Below are positions 11,945-25,900 of a stretch of 64,000 bases of DNA, piece after piece. Under the pieces are notes generated by a model. That model saw only the letters and a program-made list of their open reading frames with translations, had not been told where the DNA came from and did no database searches. Positions within the stretch are counted from its first letter, which is position 1. Every line of letters starts with the position of its first letter. Origin of the DNA: Asterias rubens. Lineage: Eukaryota > Echinodermata > Asteroidea > Forcipulatida > Asteriidae. The translations under genes were made by a program, and so were the position numbers. Location: the NCBI RefSeq assembly GCF_902459465.1, contig NC_047065.1:2166309-2230308 (forward strand), written 5' to 3'.

Positions 11945-12879
11945 GAGCAAAGTGCAAGGCCTGACACTGACTTACTTTTTTTTAGAACAAGACCCACATC
12001 TAATAAAAGTTACTCCAACATTATTGTACGTTTACTCTTATCAATGCAGACAAATCTTAACAGTAAACCTACAACTAATACCTGCTGAACAAATGAAGAA
12101 ACTACTAAAAAATATATTTTACAAAAATAAACTTAGTCAAAGGATTTACATACTTACAAAGCCAAGAAAATTCAATGTCTTCAATAACTTTTAATTGCAC
12201 TTTCTTTTTGCAAGAGGTGGGAAAAATTGCTTAACAAAGTAATTATTTAAATAATATTTGGCTGGCTGAGGGCTTTAAGCTGGAGGCTTTTTATCTTAGA
12301 TTCTAGTCATCCCTTAATTGTCTACTAGTTGAGACTTCATAGTTATTTTACTTGACTGTCATCAATCTTCATCATGGAGAAGCCATTTTACATTTCTGGC
12401 ATTCAAACCAACATAACCTAGCCTCACTACCATGGGCAGCGTGCCGTATCGATGCCTCACGTCACTAACATAGGGATGGACTAAGAAAACAAACACTGAT
12501 TTGGCTCCCACAAGTGTCTAATTTGCGTGCTTGTTTGTTCAAAACTTTCAAGCGCTTGTAAGACGCTCAGTATGTACGTGTGAAAATGCAAGTATTTTGA
12601 TGTGGTTCACTTTCAAATGCATCATGATTTTAGAAGGTCACCCTAAACTATCACAAGACATACAATGTATCACAAGATCCAATAAGAATGAGAGAAGACC
12701 AGTTGCTCTTTGACTTGATGCGTCTATTGCGTATGACCATACTTAAACCGGCGCATAGAGTGGATCGGCCACAGGCTTAAATAAATCTAGCACACTTCAA
12801 TGAACCAATTCCAGGGGTTACGAGTGAGCAAGGCATGCTGTGAAAAAATGGCCAGCGAGATTGAACACCCCAGGGAACG

Positions 12880-13331
12880 AGGTTGAATAATAGTCAGGTC
12901 CCTTGGAGCGGGTTACTGCCATCAATGTTTACGGAGTGGAGGGGATCGGCACCGTATTGAGGAGGAGGCTGATGTGGTTTGGTCATGTGGAGAGAAAGGA
13001 GGATGCCAACTGGGCCATCGTAATTATGGGTGGGCCCACACCTGTTGTCCGACCATGCAAGACATCCGCCCCACTGATTGAGAAGATCAAGGAGCGCCGG
13101 TTGCGCCTTGCTGGTCACTGTCTATGGCAACCAGAGCTACCAGCCAATAAAGTCATCGTGTGGGAGCACACTCAAGACAGGCGTGGTCCCGAAAGACCCA
13201 CCAAGATCATGCTCAAGACCCTGATTGAAGATGCAGGAGTAAGCAACAAGGAGGAGCTAATCAGCTGTATGCAGGATAGAGTTGTGTGGTGTGTCATACA
13301 TCGAGCAAGACTCAAACTTGCGGCAACGTGA
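12880..13331 (+). pseudogene. LINE-type reverse transcriptase C-terminal remnant
   Basis: A 142-codon open frame from 12903 ends in a natural stop at 13331. It contains RRRLMWFGHVERKEDANWA and then RRLRLAGHCLWQPELPANKV, both typical of the region after the reverse-transcriptase domain of RTE/Jockey-type non-LTR elements. No catalytic YxDD segment or endonuclease is present nearby, so this is a 5'-truncated relic. A (GAGT)n run follows at 13345-13366. Confidence 0.75.
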
Positions 13332-13990
13332 CAACTTGGGTCGACTGAGTGAGTGAGTGAGTGAGTGTCTAGATACCAGACTCAATCAACCTTCCCCAAG
13401 CAAGAGCCAATGAGTAACAAGATTCTCGCTCATTTGATGCCTGAAGAATTATGACAGACAAGATGTCATTGTTACAAGGTAGATGTTCCAAATGTCAACC
13501 AAACCACCATCAAACTACCAATCTCTCATTTATTTATCAACATGGGAATCTACCAGCGCCATCTTGAATTGTATCACAGCATCTTTTCTTTTGAGAAATT
13601 CTGAACTTGCAGTTAGTGAGCAACCCCGTTTTCAACTTTTTTCCTGAGTTTCGGAACAAAAGTATCACTTAAGACAGAAGTTCTGATCCAGCAGAATGCT
13701 ACTTTGAACCAAACTCTTTTCACATTTGGAAGTAAATTCAATTCAAACAGCATTACTTGTTTAGAGATTTTGCTTGAGCTATCCTGTGCTAACTTCAAAT
13801 GCATGCAAGGCAAACAAAGTTTGCACCGTCCAAAAATTGGCACACTGCTAATTAAACAAAAAATCAAATATAAAAGATTGCGCTCGAAAGAACACTCATT
13901 TGTGCATTTTTTTAAATCTCATTTTTGGGGGAAAGAGGCCAAAGGCCGGAATGCATCACCAATACTGAACTTTATCAACTAAGCAATGTC
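13332..13990. other. Intergenic stretch without recognised features
   Basis: Short ORFs on both strands (13613-13867, 13704-13982) show no recognisable motif and no splice context. Nothing else is supported. Confidence 0.5.
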
Positions 13991-13999
13991 ACACCAGCA

Positions 14000-14515
14000 T
14001 CAATAACACACAAGCAATGACTAAAGCTGATCGAACGCGCAACTAGGCATGACACTCCTATCTCAATACTCCTGAACAAGAAGACCCTACCTACAGAACC
14101 CTATCGTAGAGGTGGAGCACTTATGAGCAACTACCAACAGCAAAAAAAAAAGAGTTTCAAGATCGCCTTGACGTCACATACACCAGGCTTCTTATGAGGG
14201 TACAGAACATCTCATGGCGTGAGCACAAGACCACAGAACAGATCTACGGCGATTTCCACCAATCTCGACTACTGTTGCTCAACGCAGAGTCCCCTTCGCA
14301 GGTCACTGCTTTCATGCTAAAGACAAGGTCATTCCTGACGTGTTATTTTGGAAACTGCCGTGCCCTAATAGAGGACCTCGACCACTCAACTACATCGACG
14401 TGATCGGTAGAGTCACGGAGGCTGAAATCGTGGACCTTCCAAACTTGATGAGGGCTATAAAACACCGTCGGCGTGACGTTAGGCATGGAATCTCGGTTGC
14501 GACCGCTAAATGATG
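14000..14515 (+). pseudogene. Second LINE reverse transcriptase tail remnant
   Basis: Plus-strand conceptual translation gives RLDVTYTRLLMRVQNISWRE and, after a frame change, CPNRGPRPLNYIDVIGRVTE. Both match the post-RT region of RTE-like retrotransposons (R.LR..NISW..H, GRP...YID). It is broken by frameshifts and internal losses. A SINE-B tail follows at about 14634-14682. Confidence 0.6.
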
Positions 14516-15000
14516 ATGATGGTATTGGAACAAAGCAACTTCACCCAGCCACTCAACATGCTGGAAACGAACATCTAACAAAACAAACAAAGTAGCCACT
14601 GAGCAACGCCTGTGCGCCGTACAATGATGGCGGGGGTTTGCCGAATTCCCTTGGCACAAAGATCACCGAAACAAACAAATGTTCCACATTCCTAGAAATG
14701 ATTTGGAAATTTCATCAACAGACAAACCAAAGTGTAGTCCTGAATAGTTGTGGTCAAGTCAGAATATGTTCATTTAGTGACAGAATTAAACTTCAATTAG
14801 TGTTCACTTTCAATGAACTGCATAAATAAAAACTTTATTTTTTTACTTTCAACGAGAGAAAAGAGGCACTCCTTCAAAGGTCACTTTCTTCCTGCTCCTA
14901 AAATGTAAACCGAAAAATATCCATAAAAATCCAGAACAAGGCATCAGAAGTTCGACCAAACTAAACATTAAGTAGTATCGGAAAACAAAGAAAAAGTGAC

Positions 15001-15075
15001 AGAGCGGGACTTAAACCTGTTTCCTCCAGATTAACTTGCCAGTGCTCTACGTACTGAGCTATCTAGGCCTATGTT
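15001..15075 (-). mobile_element. tRNA-derived SINE, family C, head
   Basis: Minus strand shows A-box TAGCTCAGTACGTAGAGC and a degenerate B-box (GGTTTAAGTCCC). Body sequence of the same family (TCAGTTTCCCTTGTGGTTTA) lies at 15250-15275. Compare 32130-32285 and 50657-50790. Confidence 0.65.
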
Positions 15076-15285
15076 AGCGGTCTCCCTGTTTGTCAGTATC
15101 TTTGATCGGGATGCCAGTCAAAAGCCATACAACCTGTAACTGCCATATAGCTAGGGATCACACCCAAGTTCTCGATACATTGCAAGCGGCAGCACAGGGA
15201 TCACAATAAGTCTTTGTTCTACCCAAAGCTATTTAAAACTTGCCAAATCAGTTTCCCTTGTGGTTTATTACTTGATAAACTAAAC

Positions 15286-15669
15286 TTAAAGACATGGACA
15301 CTATTGAAAACTGTTAAAGACCAGTCTTCCCACTTGATGTGTCTCAAAATATGCATAAAATAACAAACCTGTGAAAATTTGAGCTCAATTGGTCATCGAA
15401 GTTGCAAGATAATAATGAAAGACAAAAAAACCATGTCACACAAAGTTGTGTGCTCTCAGATGCTTGATTTCAAGACCTCAAAATCTAATTCTGAGGTCTC
15501 GAAATCAAATTCGTGGAAATTTACTTCTTTCTCGAAAACTACATTACTTCAGAGGGAGCCGTTTCCATAATGTTTTATACTATCAACCTCTACCCATTAC
15601 TCGTTACCAAGTAAGGTTTTATGCTAATAATTAATTTGAGTAATCACCAATAGTGTCCACCGCCTTTAA
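15286..15669 (+). mobile_element. MITE family 1
   Basis: Left end TTAAAGACATGGACACTATT and right end AATAGTGTCCACCGCCTTTA flank the standard interior. Confidence 0.85.
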
Positions 15670-15848
15670 AGAAATAATTTAAACACTTGTGCAGCTTGTC
15701 CAAAAGAAAAAAAGGTTTGCAACAATAAGGTTGTAACTTCAACCCTTCTGTATTGTTGATTCTATTCTTTATAAAAAAATGTAATGAGCTGTTGCAAACT
15801 GCCTCCCAACCAAAAGGACCTAGTTAGTGGCCTTACGTTTCTCATTGC

Positions 15849-16965
15849 GATGATGACTGAATGCGACTCAGAGGGTCATGATTCTCATCGCTAGCGTAAC
15901 CAAACTCAGCTCCATCCTCAGAGCTATCCAGACGTTCAAACTTTAAAACGTCAGACATTTCTCAAAGCCATTATAAAGTATGGTGGACACACCCATAACA
16001 CTGAGTTCTTATTGTGCTTTATAATACCCGATGGTCGACTTGAAGTGCTAAGTATTTTTCATGCAAGGTATGTGGATCCAACATGTTTACAAAGTGCTGT
16101 ACTATGGCAATACTATGGCACTAGTATCCACCGCTGCCACCAAAACAAAACAGTGCACTTCTATAGTGTCAACTAGGTGGCTACCGCATCTCAAAAAGGC
16201 TAACTGTGATGCCTCACTGCGATGATGACTGAATTTGACTCAGAGGGTCATGATTCTCATCGCTAGCGTAACCAAACTCAGCTCCTTCCTCAGAGCTATC
16301 CAGACGTTCAAACTTTAAAACGTCAGACATTTCTCAAAGCCATTATAAAGTATGGTGGACACACCCATAACACTGAGTTCTTATTGTGCTTTATAATACC
16401 CGATGGTCGACTTGAAGTGCTAAGTATTTTTCATGCAAGGTATGTGGATCCAACATGTTTACAAAGTGCTGTACTATGGCAATACTATGGCACTAGTATC
16501 CACCGCTGCCACCAAAACAAAACAGTGCACTTCTATAGTGTCAACTAGGTGGCTACCGCATCTCAAAAAGGCTAACTGTGATGCCTCACTGCGATGATGA
16601 CTGAATTTGACTCAGAGGGTCATGATTCTCATCGCTAGCGTAACCAAACTCAGCTCCTTCCTCAGAGCTATCCAGACGTTCAAACTTTAAAACGTCAGAC
16701 ATTTCTCAAAGCCATTATAAAGTATGGTGGACACACCCATAACACCGAGTTCTTATTGTGCTTTATCATACCCGATGGGCCTCTTAAAGCGCTCAGTATT
16801 TTTCATGCAAGGTATGTGGATCCAACACGTTTACAAAGTGCTGTACTATGGCAATACTATGGCACTAGTATCCCACCGCTGCCACCAAAACAAGACAGTA
16901 CACTTCTATAGTGTCAGCTAGGTGGCTACCACATCTCAAAAAGGCTAACTGTAATGCCTCACTGC
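15849..16965 (-). repeat. 372-bp tandem array copying the TDRD12-like gene's last exon
   Basis: Copies 15849-16220, 16221-16592 and 16593-16965, with the source exon start continuing at 16966. In each copy the minus strand keeps an open frame MSDVLKFERLDSSEEGAEF (or EDGAEF) and so on, ending in the same SSSQ and stop as the authentic C-terminus. The other 270 bp of each unit is non-coding 3'-flank sequence resembling the repeat at 17200-17350. Confidence 0.9.
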
Positions 16966-19900
16966 GATGATGACTGAATTTGACTCAGAGGGTCATTATT
17001 CTCATCGCTAGCATAACTAAACTCAGCTCCTTCCTCTGAGCTATCCAGAAGTTCATACTCAGAATTGGAACTTTCTGATGTATCCAGCTCTGGAACTGAA
17101 GCAATTGGGATTTTATTGCTTGGAGTTTTCTTCATCTTTGGCTTGATGGCTGCAAAGTAAACAGACGGAGGAGTAAAATTAAGCGTTAAAATATAAATCA
17201 AGAAATCATAAGTTCTTATATAGCGCTTTCTCACACCAGATGGTCATATCAAAGAGCTCAGAATTGTTTCCTTGCAAGGTATGCATGAGGAGCTATTTTC
17301 TTAAGTATGAGACTTATTTCATGTAATAGTTTACAAGGTGCTGTGTGCTTTTATTTTCGATAAGTGCACTGGGTTCTTTTACGTGCATTACACAACACAC
17401 AGAACCAATTAATGGCTTTACTTTCCATCCGAAGGACGCAGCAAAATGTGTCTCGTTTAAGGACACAAGTGTCACACCCGGGACTCGAACCCACACTCTG
17501 GAGATCAGAAACTACAGAGTTTGAGTCAAGTGTTCTTATCCGCCCGGCCACGACACACCTTACATACTGAAGAAAGTCAGTTGGTAAAACACAACCGTTA
17601 CTACGCTCCTTTTTTTATGTATTTTGTTTCTACGTGTGTGGTATGTATTGAAAGAGATACTTACGATGTGAAGTCTTCTTCTTGATCCCAAAACGAGCTT
17701 CAACCTCATCGTCTGAATCAGATTCCTCGTTCCATCGTTCGAAATCCACACCAATGTAAGGCAACTAGGAACAAACAAAAAAACACATCTTAATTCAACT
17801 TCTGGCTGTTATAGACACAGGTTAATATTAGCTCTTTGAAATTGGACCCTGTATTGTTTGAAGAAGCGACTCAAAAAAAGAGACTAATCTCAACTTACCT
17901 TGCTCTTGTTGGCAGCCAATCTGGACCATTTGGACCCGACGCTCTCTTTGTACAACGTGATTAACACTTCACTGCCTGAGGGGACAGCTGTATGGTCTGG
18001 CGCCCTCACACGACCATAAAGGTTCAACTTAAACTCGTACATAGTTGCATCTACGAGAGTACTAAAAAAGACAACACATGAAGGTGTTAGGATTTTGAAT
18101 ATTTAGTATTTACAAATAAAAGTACATTAATTCTGTTCTTCCTGTTGGAGAGAAGTAAGTTATTGAGTTAACATCTCATTTGCAGCACATAACTGTTTAA
18201 AACATTTATAAAAAAACGTTCATCTGGATTGTTGATAATCCAGAACATCTATAACCAAAATAGTCCAGACCACGCCTATCTTTAATAGTTCTTATATACA
18301 AACAAAAAATATAAAAAATTATATTATTTATTTATTTATTTATATTGCGCCCATTCCATAAAATACACACAAGCGCATATCAAAATAATAAAGAAACAAT
18401 TAATAAACAACAATAGTAAAAAATAATCAGGAAACAATGAAATAAACAACAACAACAACATTAAAATGACAATGATTACAACAGCAAAAATCACAAAATG
18501 AACACAACAAATTGTTTCAAAGTTAGGAAATACTACAATCCATAAATGATATACACAAGACCCTTACAAAACTTCTCGTACAATTAATGTTAAAAAGGCA
18601 TGTATCTCAATTAACAATAACCGTATCATTGTGTTTTACATGACCACAACGTAAGGATACAAAAGGCAGTTGAGCATTGGACTTGGTAACCAGTCTAAAG
18701 AAGCTCCTTGCTTAGGAGTGAAACAGAGGCCCTTTTCAAAACCCACTTTCGGCTTTGGAGTCGGTTTCAGGCTCCGTCCTCTCGTCTGAAACCCTGAGCG
18801 TGTATGCGCAGCATGCACTATTGCCACAAAACAACCGCGGGGCCAAGCTAGCCTGAGCCGAATCCAAAGCCGAAGCCGTGGTTTCGAAAAGGGCCATAAC
18901 TACAATAACAAGTAAGTAAAGTTGTTCTGTTTTTTTGTATTCGTAAAAAACAAACATCGTGCTCCATGTCTGAACTTTTGGTGTGTATTTCATTACCTGA
19001 AACTAATGCTTGTTGATGTCAGTTTGATGTCATAAGTCTGGACTCCTCTGAGCTGTACACTGAGGACGACCGAGTTTGAACGTTGGGACCATAGCACCTT
19101 AGGATGGAGTCTGGAAGATAAACACACAAATTTGTAGAGCAATAAGTCGGCTGTGGTGCCCCTACGACCTTCAACAAGGTTATTGGATTAAATACAAGTA
19201 CAAGTACAAAATTCTACAAAACAAAGTTGATGTTAATGTATATTTGGTTTGCGGTAACACCATATGTGTATCTACTTGCCAGGTAGAGTTTGTTCTTAGA
19301 GAACTGTCTTGCTTTTATATTACCAGGGTGGATGGTATAGAAAATAGACTGGACTACTACTTTAGCTTATAGGATCATAATTAACTGTACTGCAGCGGAG
19401 TCAGTTCTGAATTGGTCTCAACGTTTCTAATAGTTAAAAAGCAGGACAGTTCTTTTCAGAACTGAGAAGTCTCCCGAATCTCTGATTATCTACTCCGCGG
19501 CAGTAGAATAAAGCAAGACAGTTCTCTAAGAACAAACTCTACCTGGCAAGTAGATACACACATGGTGTTACTGCAAACCAAATATACATTGATACCTCGC
19601 CATGCAATGCCTCAAATCCTATAAAGTTGATGATCTTACCTCGGCAGAGCACTTTCTGGCACATATTCCAATGGAGGCATATCGTTCAAATCCTCCTCAA
19701 TCACAGGCTCCTCCCCCTCTTTAATCTCATGAATATCAATGACTTTTGTCTGATACTCAACTGTTGATTGGCCTATTCCACCAGATGGCGGATTTGATTG
19801 GCTGCTGAAGAAGCTGAAGTCTGCTTGGACGTCGGTGGTCATGTGTTTCTTTGTGTAGTTGATGAGGCGGACGTGGAGTGTGCTTAGCAATTGGTGTGTG

Positions 19901-22900
19901 CTTTGTGAATGACTCATGCACATCAACTGACTGCAGAGAAATAAAATAGCAAATTTACGTCATACATTTTGATAACCATAACTATTTCTTATATAATACT
20001 TGTTAGTGATATTTTGTATGTGGAAGAAGTAAAGACCGTTTTTTTTTTCACCAGGATGACTCAAAAATTCTGAATTCAGATAAAAGTCTTGACATTTCTC
20101 ATCCCTGTAATTTTAAGAATGAAATAATAGTTATGTATAAAGCATATAACAAGGAGAGACGGGGGAAATCTTAAAGCAGTGCATGGACGGATGTGTTGCT
20201 GGTCGTGCTGGAAGAAGAAGAAGACCAAAAGCCAGGTCGATTGACAACATTCGTGCAATGAAAAGACATAACATGCGTGAACTAACGACAACTGTCCTGG
20301 ATAGGGTGGCTTGGAGGGATTTCGTTTCTCGGGCCACCACTGGACGACGGAAGCCCTAATGGACTTAAAGGAACACGTTGCCTTGGATCGCCCAAGTTGG
20401 TCTTTGAAAAGCCTTTGAAACCATTTGTTATGAAATGCATATGGTTAGAAAGATAACTCAAAAGTAGAATATAATGATCCACACAAACATGCCTGAAATT
20501 GCACGGTTTTCATTATACAGCGTGAGGAAACATGGTCGGCCATTATTTGACTCCATAAAAAGGCCGACCGTGTTAGTTCGCAACGTAAAAGGAAAACCGT
20601 GCAATTTCGAGTGATACTTGTGTGGATCATTACATACTACTTTTAAAATATCTTTCTTACCATATGTATTTCATGACAAACGCTTTTCAAAGACCAACGC
20701 GACCGATCCAAGGCAACGTGTTCCTTCAAGAGAAAGATAAAGCCTACATACCACTCTACACAGTCTAACATCTGCTGTTCCGCCATGGCTTGTAGATTCT
20801 CCATGTTATTGCTACTCAACACTGATAATGCTTGAGCAATGATGTGAACCAGTGGACTATCCCTGGTCTCCCATAAAAAGTCACACAGCACGGTAAGTCC
20901 ACCCTCCTCACGAATCAAATCTCTATTGCTGAAATCAAAAACAATTACGTTTTAATTTTTTTTTTTTTACTTCGGACTTAACTATTTGTTGGCAGGGGCC
21001 GTCACGGGTAAGGCAAAAGTAAACAAGAACTGCCATCAAAGTGATGTGCCCTCCCAGACCCCGCCAACAATGGCATACATGGATATACAAAATATAGACA
21101 AATATTCTTTAGACCTTTAATATATCTACAAATATTTCACAGTAGGGTTTGCAGTGCGATGACACCATGTCAAAATCTCTTTTGTGAGTAGTGGTAGCTC
21201 TGAGAAGAGCTGGTTTATGCTCGATGCTTCGTTCAGTGTGCTCTGAGCATCTTCTGGTGAATGCTGGACTCTGCTCTGTTCTCCAGAAGACGATCAGAGC
21301 ACACTGACTGAAACATTGAGCAGAAAAAAACGGCTCTTTTCAGAGCCTACACTACTCACAAAAGACATGTTTCCAGGCTTACCTTACTAACTTAGAAATT
21401 TCCACCATGCATAGCCTTAAAGACACTGGACACTATTGGTAATTCTCAAAGACCAGTATTCTCACTTGCTGTATCTCAACATATGCATAAAATAAAAAAA
21501 TCTGTGAAAATTTGAGCTCAATCGGTTATCGAAGTTACGAGATAATAATGAAAGAAAAAACACCCTTGTCACACGAAGTTGTGTGCTTCCAGATGCTCGA
21601 TTTCGAGACCTCAAATTCTATGTCAAAATCAAATTAGTGGAAAAAGACTTCTTTCTTGAAAACTACTCCACTTCAGGGGGAGCCGTTTCTCACAATGTTT
21701 TATACTACCAACCTCTCCCCATCCAAGTAAGGTTTTACGCTAATAATCTTTTCGAGTAATTACCAATAGTGTCCACTGCCTTTAAGTCTCAACTTGTTTT
21801 CAATATTCAAAATTTTTCATTTGGCAAACCATAAACAATGTACAGTACAGTAGCATAGTATTAGTAAGTCTTACCCTAGATGAGCAGCCATCTTGGATAG
21901 CGCCCTCAACATGTTCATCAAGCAATCTTTATCTTTAACGATACCCAGCAGCTTGCAGAGTGATTTCAATCCACCTGCCTTGCTTGCGACTTCTTGATTC
22001 CTGTCAATGGTCAAAAACAAATTTGATTGTTAATACCATGATTCAATAATGTAAATAAAACAGTATTCTAAAATTTAATGTTGCTGGACAATTTTAGAAA
22101 TGAAATTCTAATAATCAGCAACAAGGGATTATAGGATATTATTTACTAACCACTATCAGCAACTAGTGATACTACAAATAAATAATAATAACAAGAAAAG
22201 AAATTAACATTTTGCAGGTATCCCTCTAAAAAAAGGGGTCATAGCGCTTGAGGAGGAAAAACAAATTAGGACTGTGGATTGTGTGAGTAGGCTTGTTTGG
22301 ACAGGTGAGATTTTAAAGTTTTTCCTGAATGTTGTGATGGATGGAGATGATTTGATAGTCAGTGGGAGTTGGTTCCACACCCGGGCTGATGCCACAGAAA
22401 ATGACCTATTGCCCCAAAGAGTGGAAGTTCTGGGCTGATGAAGCATCCTGAGCTCATTAGAACGCAGTCCGGTGTACGCGAAGGATGGATGAGACTGTTG
22501 AGGTAGATTGTCACTACACAGTATTCATACAAACTACTTACTGAGTGTTATCAGCAACTAGTGACGCTAGTGCTGAGCTGGCTTGGTTGATGACGGCAAT
22601 CGTTACTGACTGATCTAGAAGTCTACACAGGGCTTGGATTCCACCATAATCTTGAATACTTTTCTTGCTTCTAATGAAGGAGAATGAAATTACAAGGTGT
22701 TATAAAACTGGACATTAAAGCCAAACTAACTTTCTTAAGCCCGGTTCATACTTCCTGCGAATGCGAAGCGAATTTGACGTGAATTTGACGTCACAACCCT
22801 CCTTTCGTAGCGATACTCGCAAGTGAGTTGAGCAAAGTTGAACTGCCGCGAATAATTCGTTGCGAATTTGTGACGTCAACATACATATCGCATTTGCATT

Positions 22901-25900
22901 CGCAGGAAGTATGAACCGGGCTTTACTCATTCTTGATAACAGTTTTTAAAATTCTCAGCAAACTTACGCATTACTTCCTGATGACATCATTAGAATATAA
23001 GGAATGAATTCCTGAAGCCCAGCATCATCCGTCTGTAACATCAAAACAACAAGGAGAACATTTTATACACAAACACACATCTAAAATAATGGCAACACAG
23101 TGGTCATCGTGATTAGAAGGCAGGACTTGCAATCACAAGGTTACAGGTTTGAATCCGATCAAGCTAACTGCTGATTTCACAATGACTAGAATATTAATAT
23201 TGTCGTCTAGTTCCTGAAACAAATCTATGTAAAGTAATACACAAAAACACACAATAAAAATAAGAAGATATGAAATCCACTCACCTTAAGCAGCAGCCTG
23301 CATAGTTGATGTAAACCTCCAACTCTGCAAACAACTTCACAGTTTCTATGTCATCAATAAAAAATAAGTTTAAAAATTTCATAAATAAATGTATAATGTA
23401 GATACTGGATGGTTAAATTCAACACAAGGGAAACTGACAAGATAAATAATGTTTTGAGCATGGCCCCTACGAGTAAAGAGAAATGACCACAGAAAGAGCT
23501 TACTCAGAGCTAAAATATAAAAAAAAAGAGAATGAGCCAACAAGTCGTGACCCCAAACTTAACTTTCAACTGTAACTGATATGATAATCACAAAGTTGGA
23601 TAAAGACCGGTTCATACTTCCTGCGAATGCGAATGAGAAGTGAATGCTGACGTCACAAAATCCCAACGAATAATTCGCAGCAGTTCAACTCTGCTCAACT
23701 CACTTATATCGATGCGGAAGGAGAGTTGTGACATCAAATTCACGTCAAATTCGCTTCGCATTTGCAGGAAGTATGAACCGGGCTTTCACTGAGGTGTACT
23801 TGGGTTCCCTACTCACTGAAAAAAAACCCACCCAATATTTAATACAAATGCTTGTGTAGCATTTTAACAAAAATATCCTCGTCAGCTAGACAATAAAACA
23901 GAATATTATTAATTTGTTATTACTTTGGTTTTTTGAAGCATCCATACACCAGACCAGTAGCCAGTGTATCAGTGAGTAACTGGTCGTCCTTCATCGAGAC
24001 TAGTAGCTGACATAACGGAGTCACATCAACCTCGTAATCCAACTCGCTGAAATGAGATCAAGAATAAATGACATCATCAACTAATCAAAACAAATGCAGG
24101 GGCTGTGGTTGAAACATCATCAGAGCAACAGGACAAATTTTGTCACAAGGGGAGATTATTATTTTTTTTTTAGGGGGGGGGGGATAAAAACTGATATTCT
24201 TTTATAACATTACTTTAATATCTTAAAGCTGCTTAAGCGCAAACAAAATTAACTAAGCACAACAAAACTATGCTAAGCAGGACAAGGTTATCAGCCAAAG
24301 TACTATGTCACATTTACAAGTTGTGACTGGTATCCTGTTCGTTTCTGCTTAGCATACAATTATTAAGCAATATTTTCTGCTTAAAGCAGCTTCGTGAAAT
24401 TGGGCCCAGGGGAAACACAATTATAGATTGAGCAAAAACGAGCAGGATACCAGTAACAGCATGGTACTTTGTTTCTGTAACTTTATTCTGCTAAGCATAA
24501 TTGAGTTGTGCTTAGCTTCTTTTTCTGCTTAAAGGCAGTGGACACTATTGGTAATTACTCGAAATTATTATTAGCATAAAACCTTCCTTGGTGACGAGTA
24601 ATGGGGAGAGGTTGATAGTATAAAACATTGTGAGAAACGGCTCCCTCTGAAGTGCCATAGTTTTCGAGAAAGAAGTAATTTTCCACGAATTTGATTTCGA
24701 GACCTCAGATTTACAACTTGAGGTCTCGAAATCAACCATCTAAACGCACACAACTTCGTGTGACAAGAGTGTTTTTTTCTTTCATTATTATCTCGCAAGT
24801 TCGGTGACCGATTGAGCTCAAATTTTCACAGGTTTGTTGTTTATGCATATGTTGAGATACACCAACTGAAAAGGCTAGTCTTTGACAATTTTACTAATAG
24901 TGTCCACTGCATTTAAGCAGCTCTATGAAACTTGTCTCCCGTCTTTATACATAACCCTATTCAGTTCTTATGATGTTTGTATACATACCAGATTGTCATC
25001 ATTAATTCCTTGATCTGTTTGGCTGATTCAAGCTGCTCTTCCAAATTCTACAATCAAAATAAAGGTAGACTTTGAACCATGATCAGATAGTGTCAGGGGT
25101 AAGAGTCATTACTAATGAACAAGTCTGAAACTTGGATACAAATTCACAGGTATGTTGAAATGATGGCATTTCTACCGTTTGGTAACCCCTGGGGGTTATA
25201 GATTCCAAGGAGCTTTTGGAAACAGTATCCAAAGCACTAGAGAAGTAGACTAATGAGCAGGATTTCTTTATTTGACATGCCAAATATGAAATCAAGAATA
25301 AAGAAATCATCACAATCACTATAAAACTGAGGGTTTGTGTGTTTTTGATGTTTTCAATAGTTTTGTCAAACAAATTTAACTCCTAGATGACATTTGTTGT
25401 AAACTTTTTCAAACAACTAAGCACAGTGTAGCCCAAGTAAAGATTTGAAGAATTGTTCTTGCTTTGCCAACATGAATAAAAACCTTCTTTAAACATCTTT
25501 TCAAACCTGTACATTTGGAAAAAAACATCAGCTGAAAAATCTGGGCAGTAAAAGTATACAGAGATATCCAGACATGGGAAAAAAAAATAAATAAATAAAT
25601 GGGGTCGGGGGTTTTAAACGGTCGGGCGGGGACGATCAACAATTTTTTTTATGTGGCCTAATGATGAAAAATAGGAAACACCTGGTACCAGACAATACAT
25701 AACTTAGGGAAAGCTATTTAACTCTTTCATGCGCTCACCAGTCACTAGTGACCAGTTTATATCCCTTCAGAAAAATAAAAATAAAGGTCACTTATACTGT
25801 TTTGAGACATACCTTCATTTGAAAGATCTCCGAGCAGAGATGAGACAGCTGATTGGCTGCTTCTGTTGTCAAGGGAACCTCAGTATCATCATCTGGAATT

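Larger units (their letters stand above)
16959..19110 (-). other. TDRD12-like exons 42-45: CS (p23-like) domain and acidic tail
   Basis: Exon 42 (HPKVLWSQRSNSVVLSVQLR) and exon 43 (YEFKLNLYGRV, then SKWSRLAANKSK) form a CS/p23-type beta sandwich, with WSQ near its start and the usual W in the last strand. Exons 44-45 are acidic and Ser-rich (WNEESDSDDEVEARF, DSSEEGAEF), like p23 tails. CS domains commonly contact HSP90; in piRNA factors that is plausible but not shown here. Insect SoYb also pairs Tudor, helicase and CS domains. Confidence 0.78.
20752..25047 (-). other. TDRD12-like exons 34-40: armadillo-repeat block
   Basis: Residues about 1455-1700. Four exons carry the same armadillo signature: NCEVVCRVGGLHQLCRLLLK (exon 36), SKKSIQDYGGIQALCRLLDQ (38), NQEVASKAGGLKSLCKLLGI (39), NRDLIREEGGLTVLCDFL (40). 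Each of these exons starts one base before a codon boundary, and they are 61-177 nt long, which suggests growth by exon duplication. Armadillo repeats form helical protein-binding surfaces; a partner is unknown. Confidence 0.8.
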
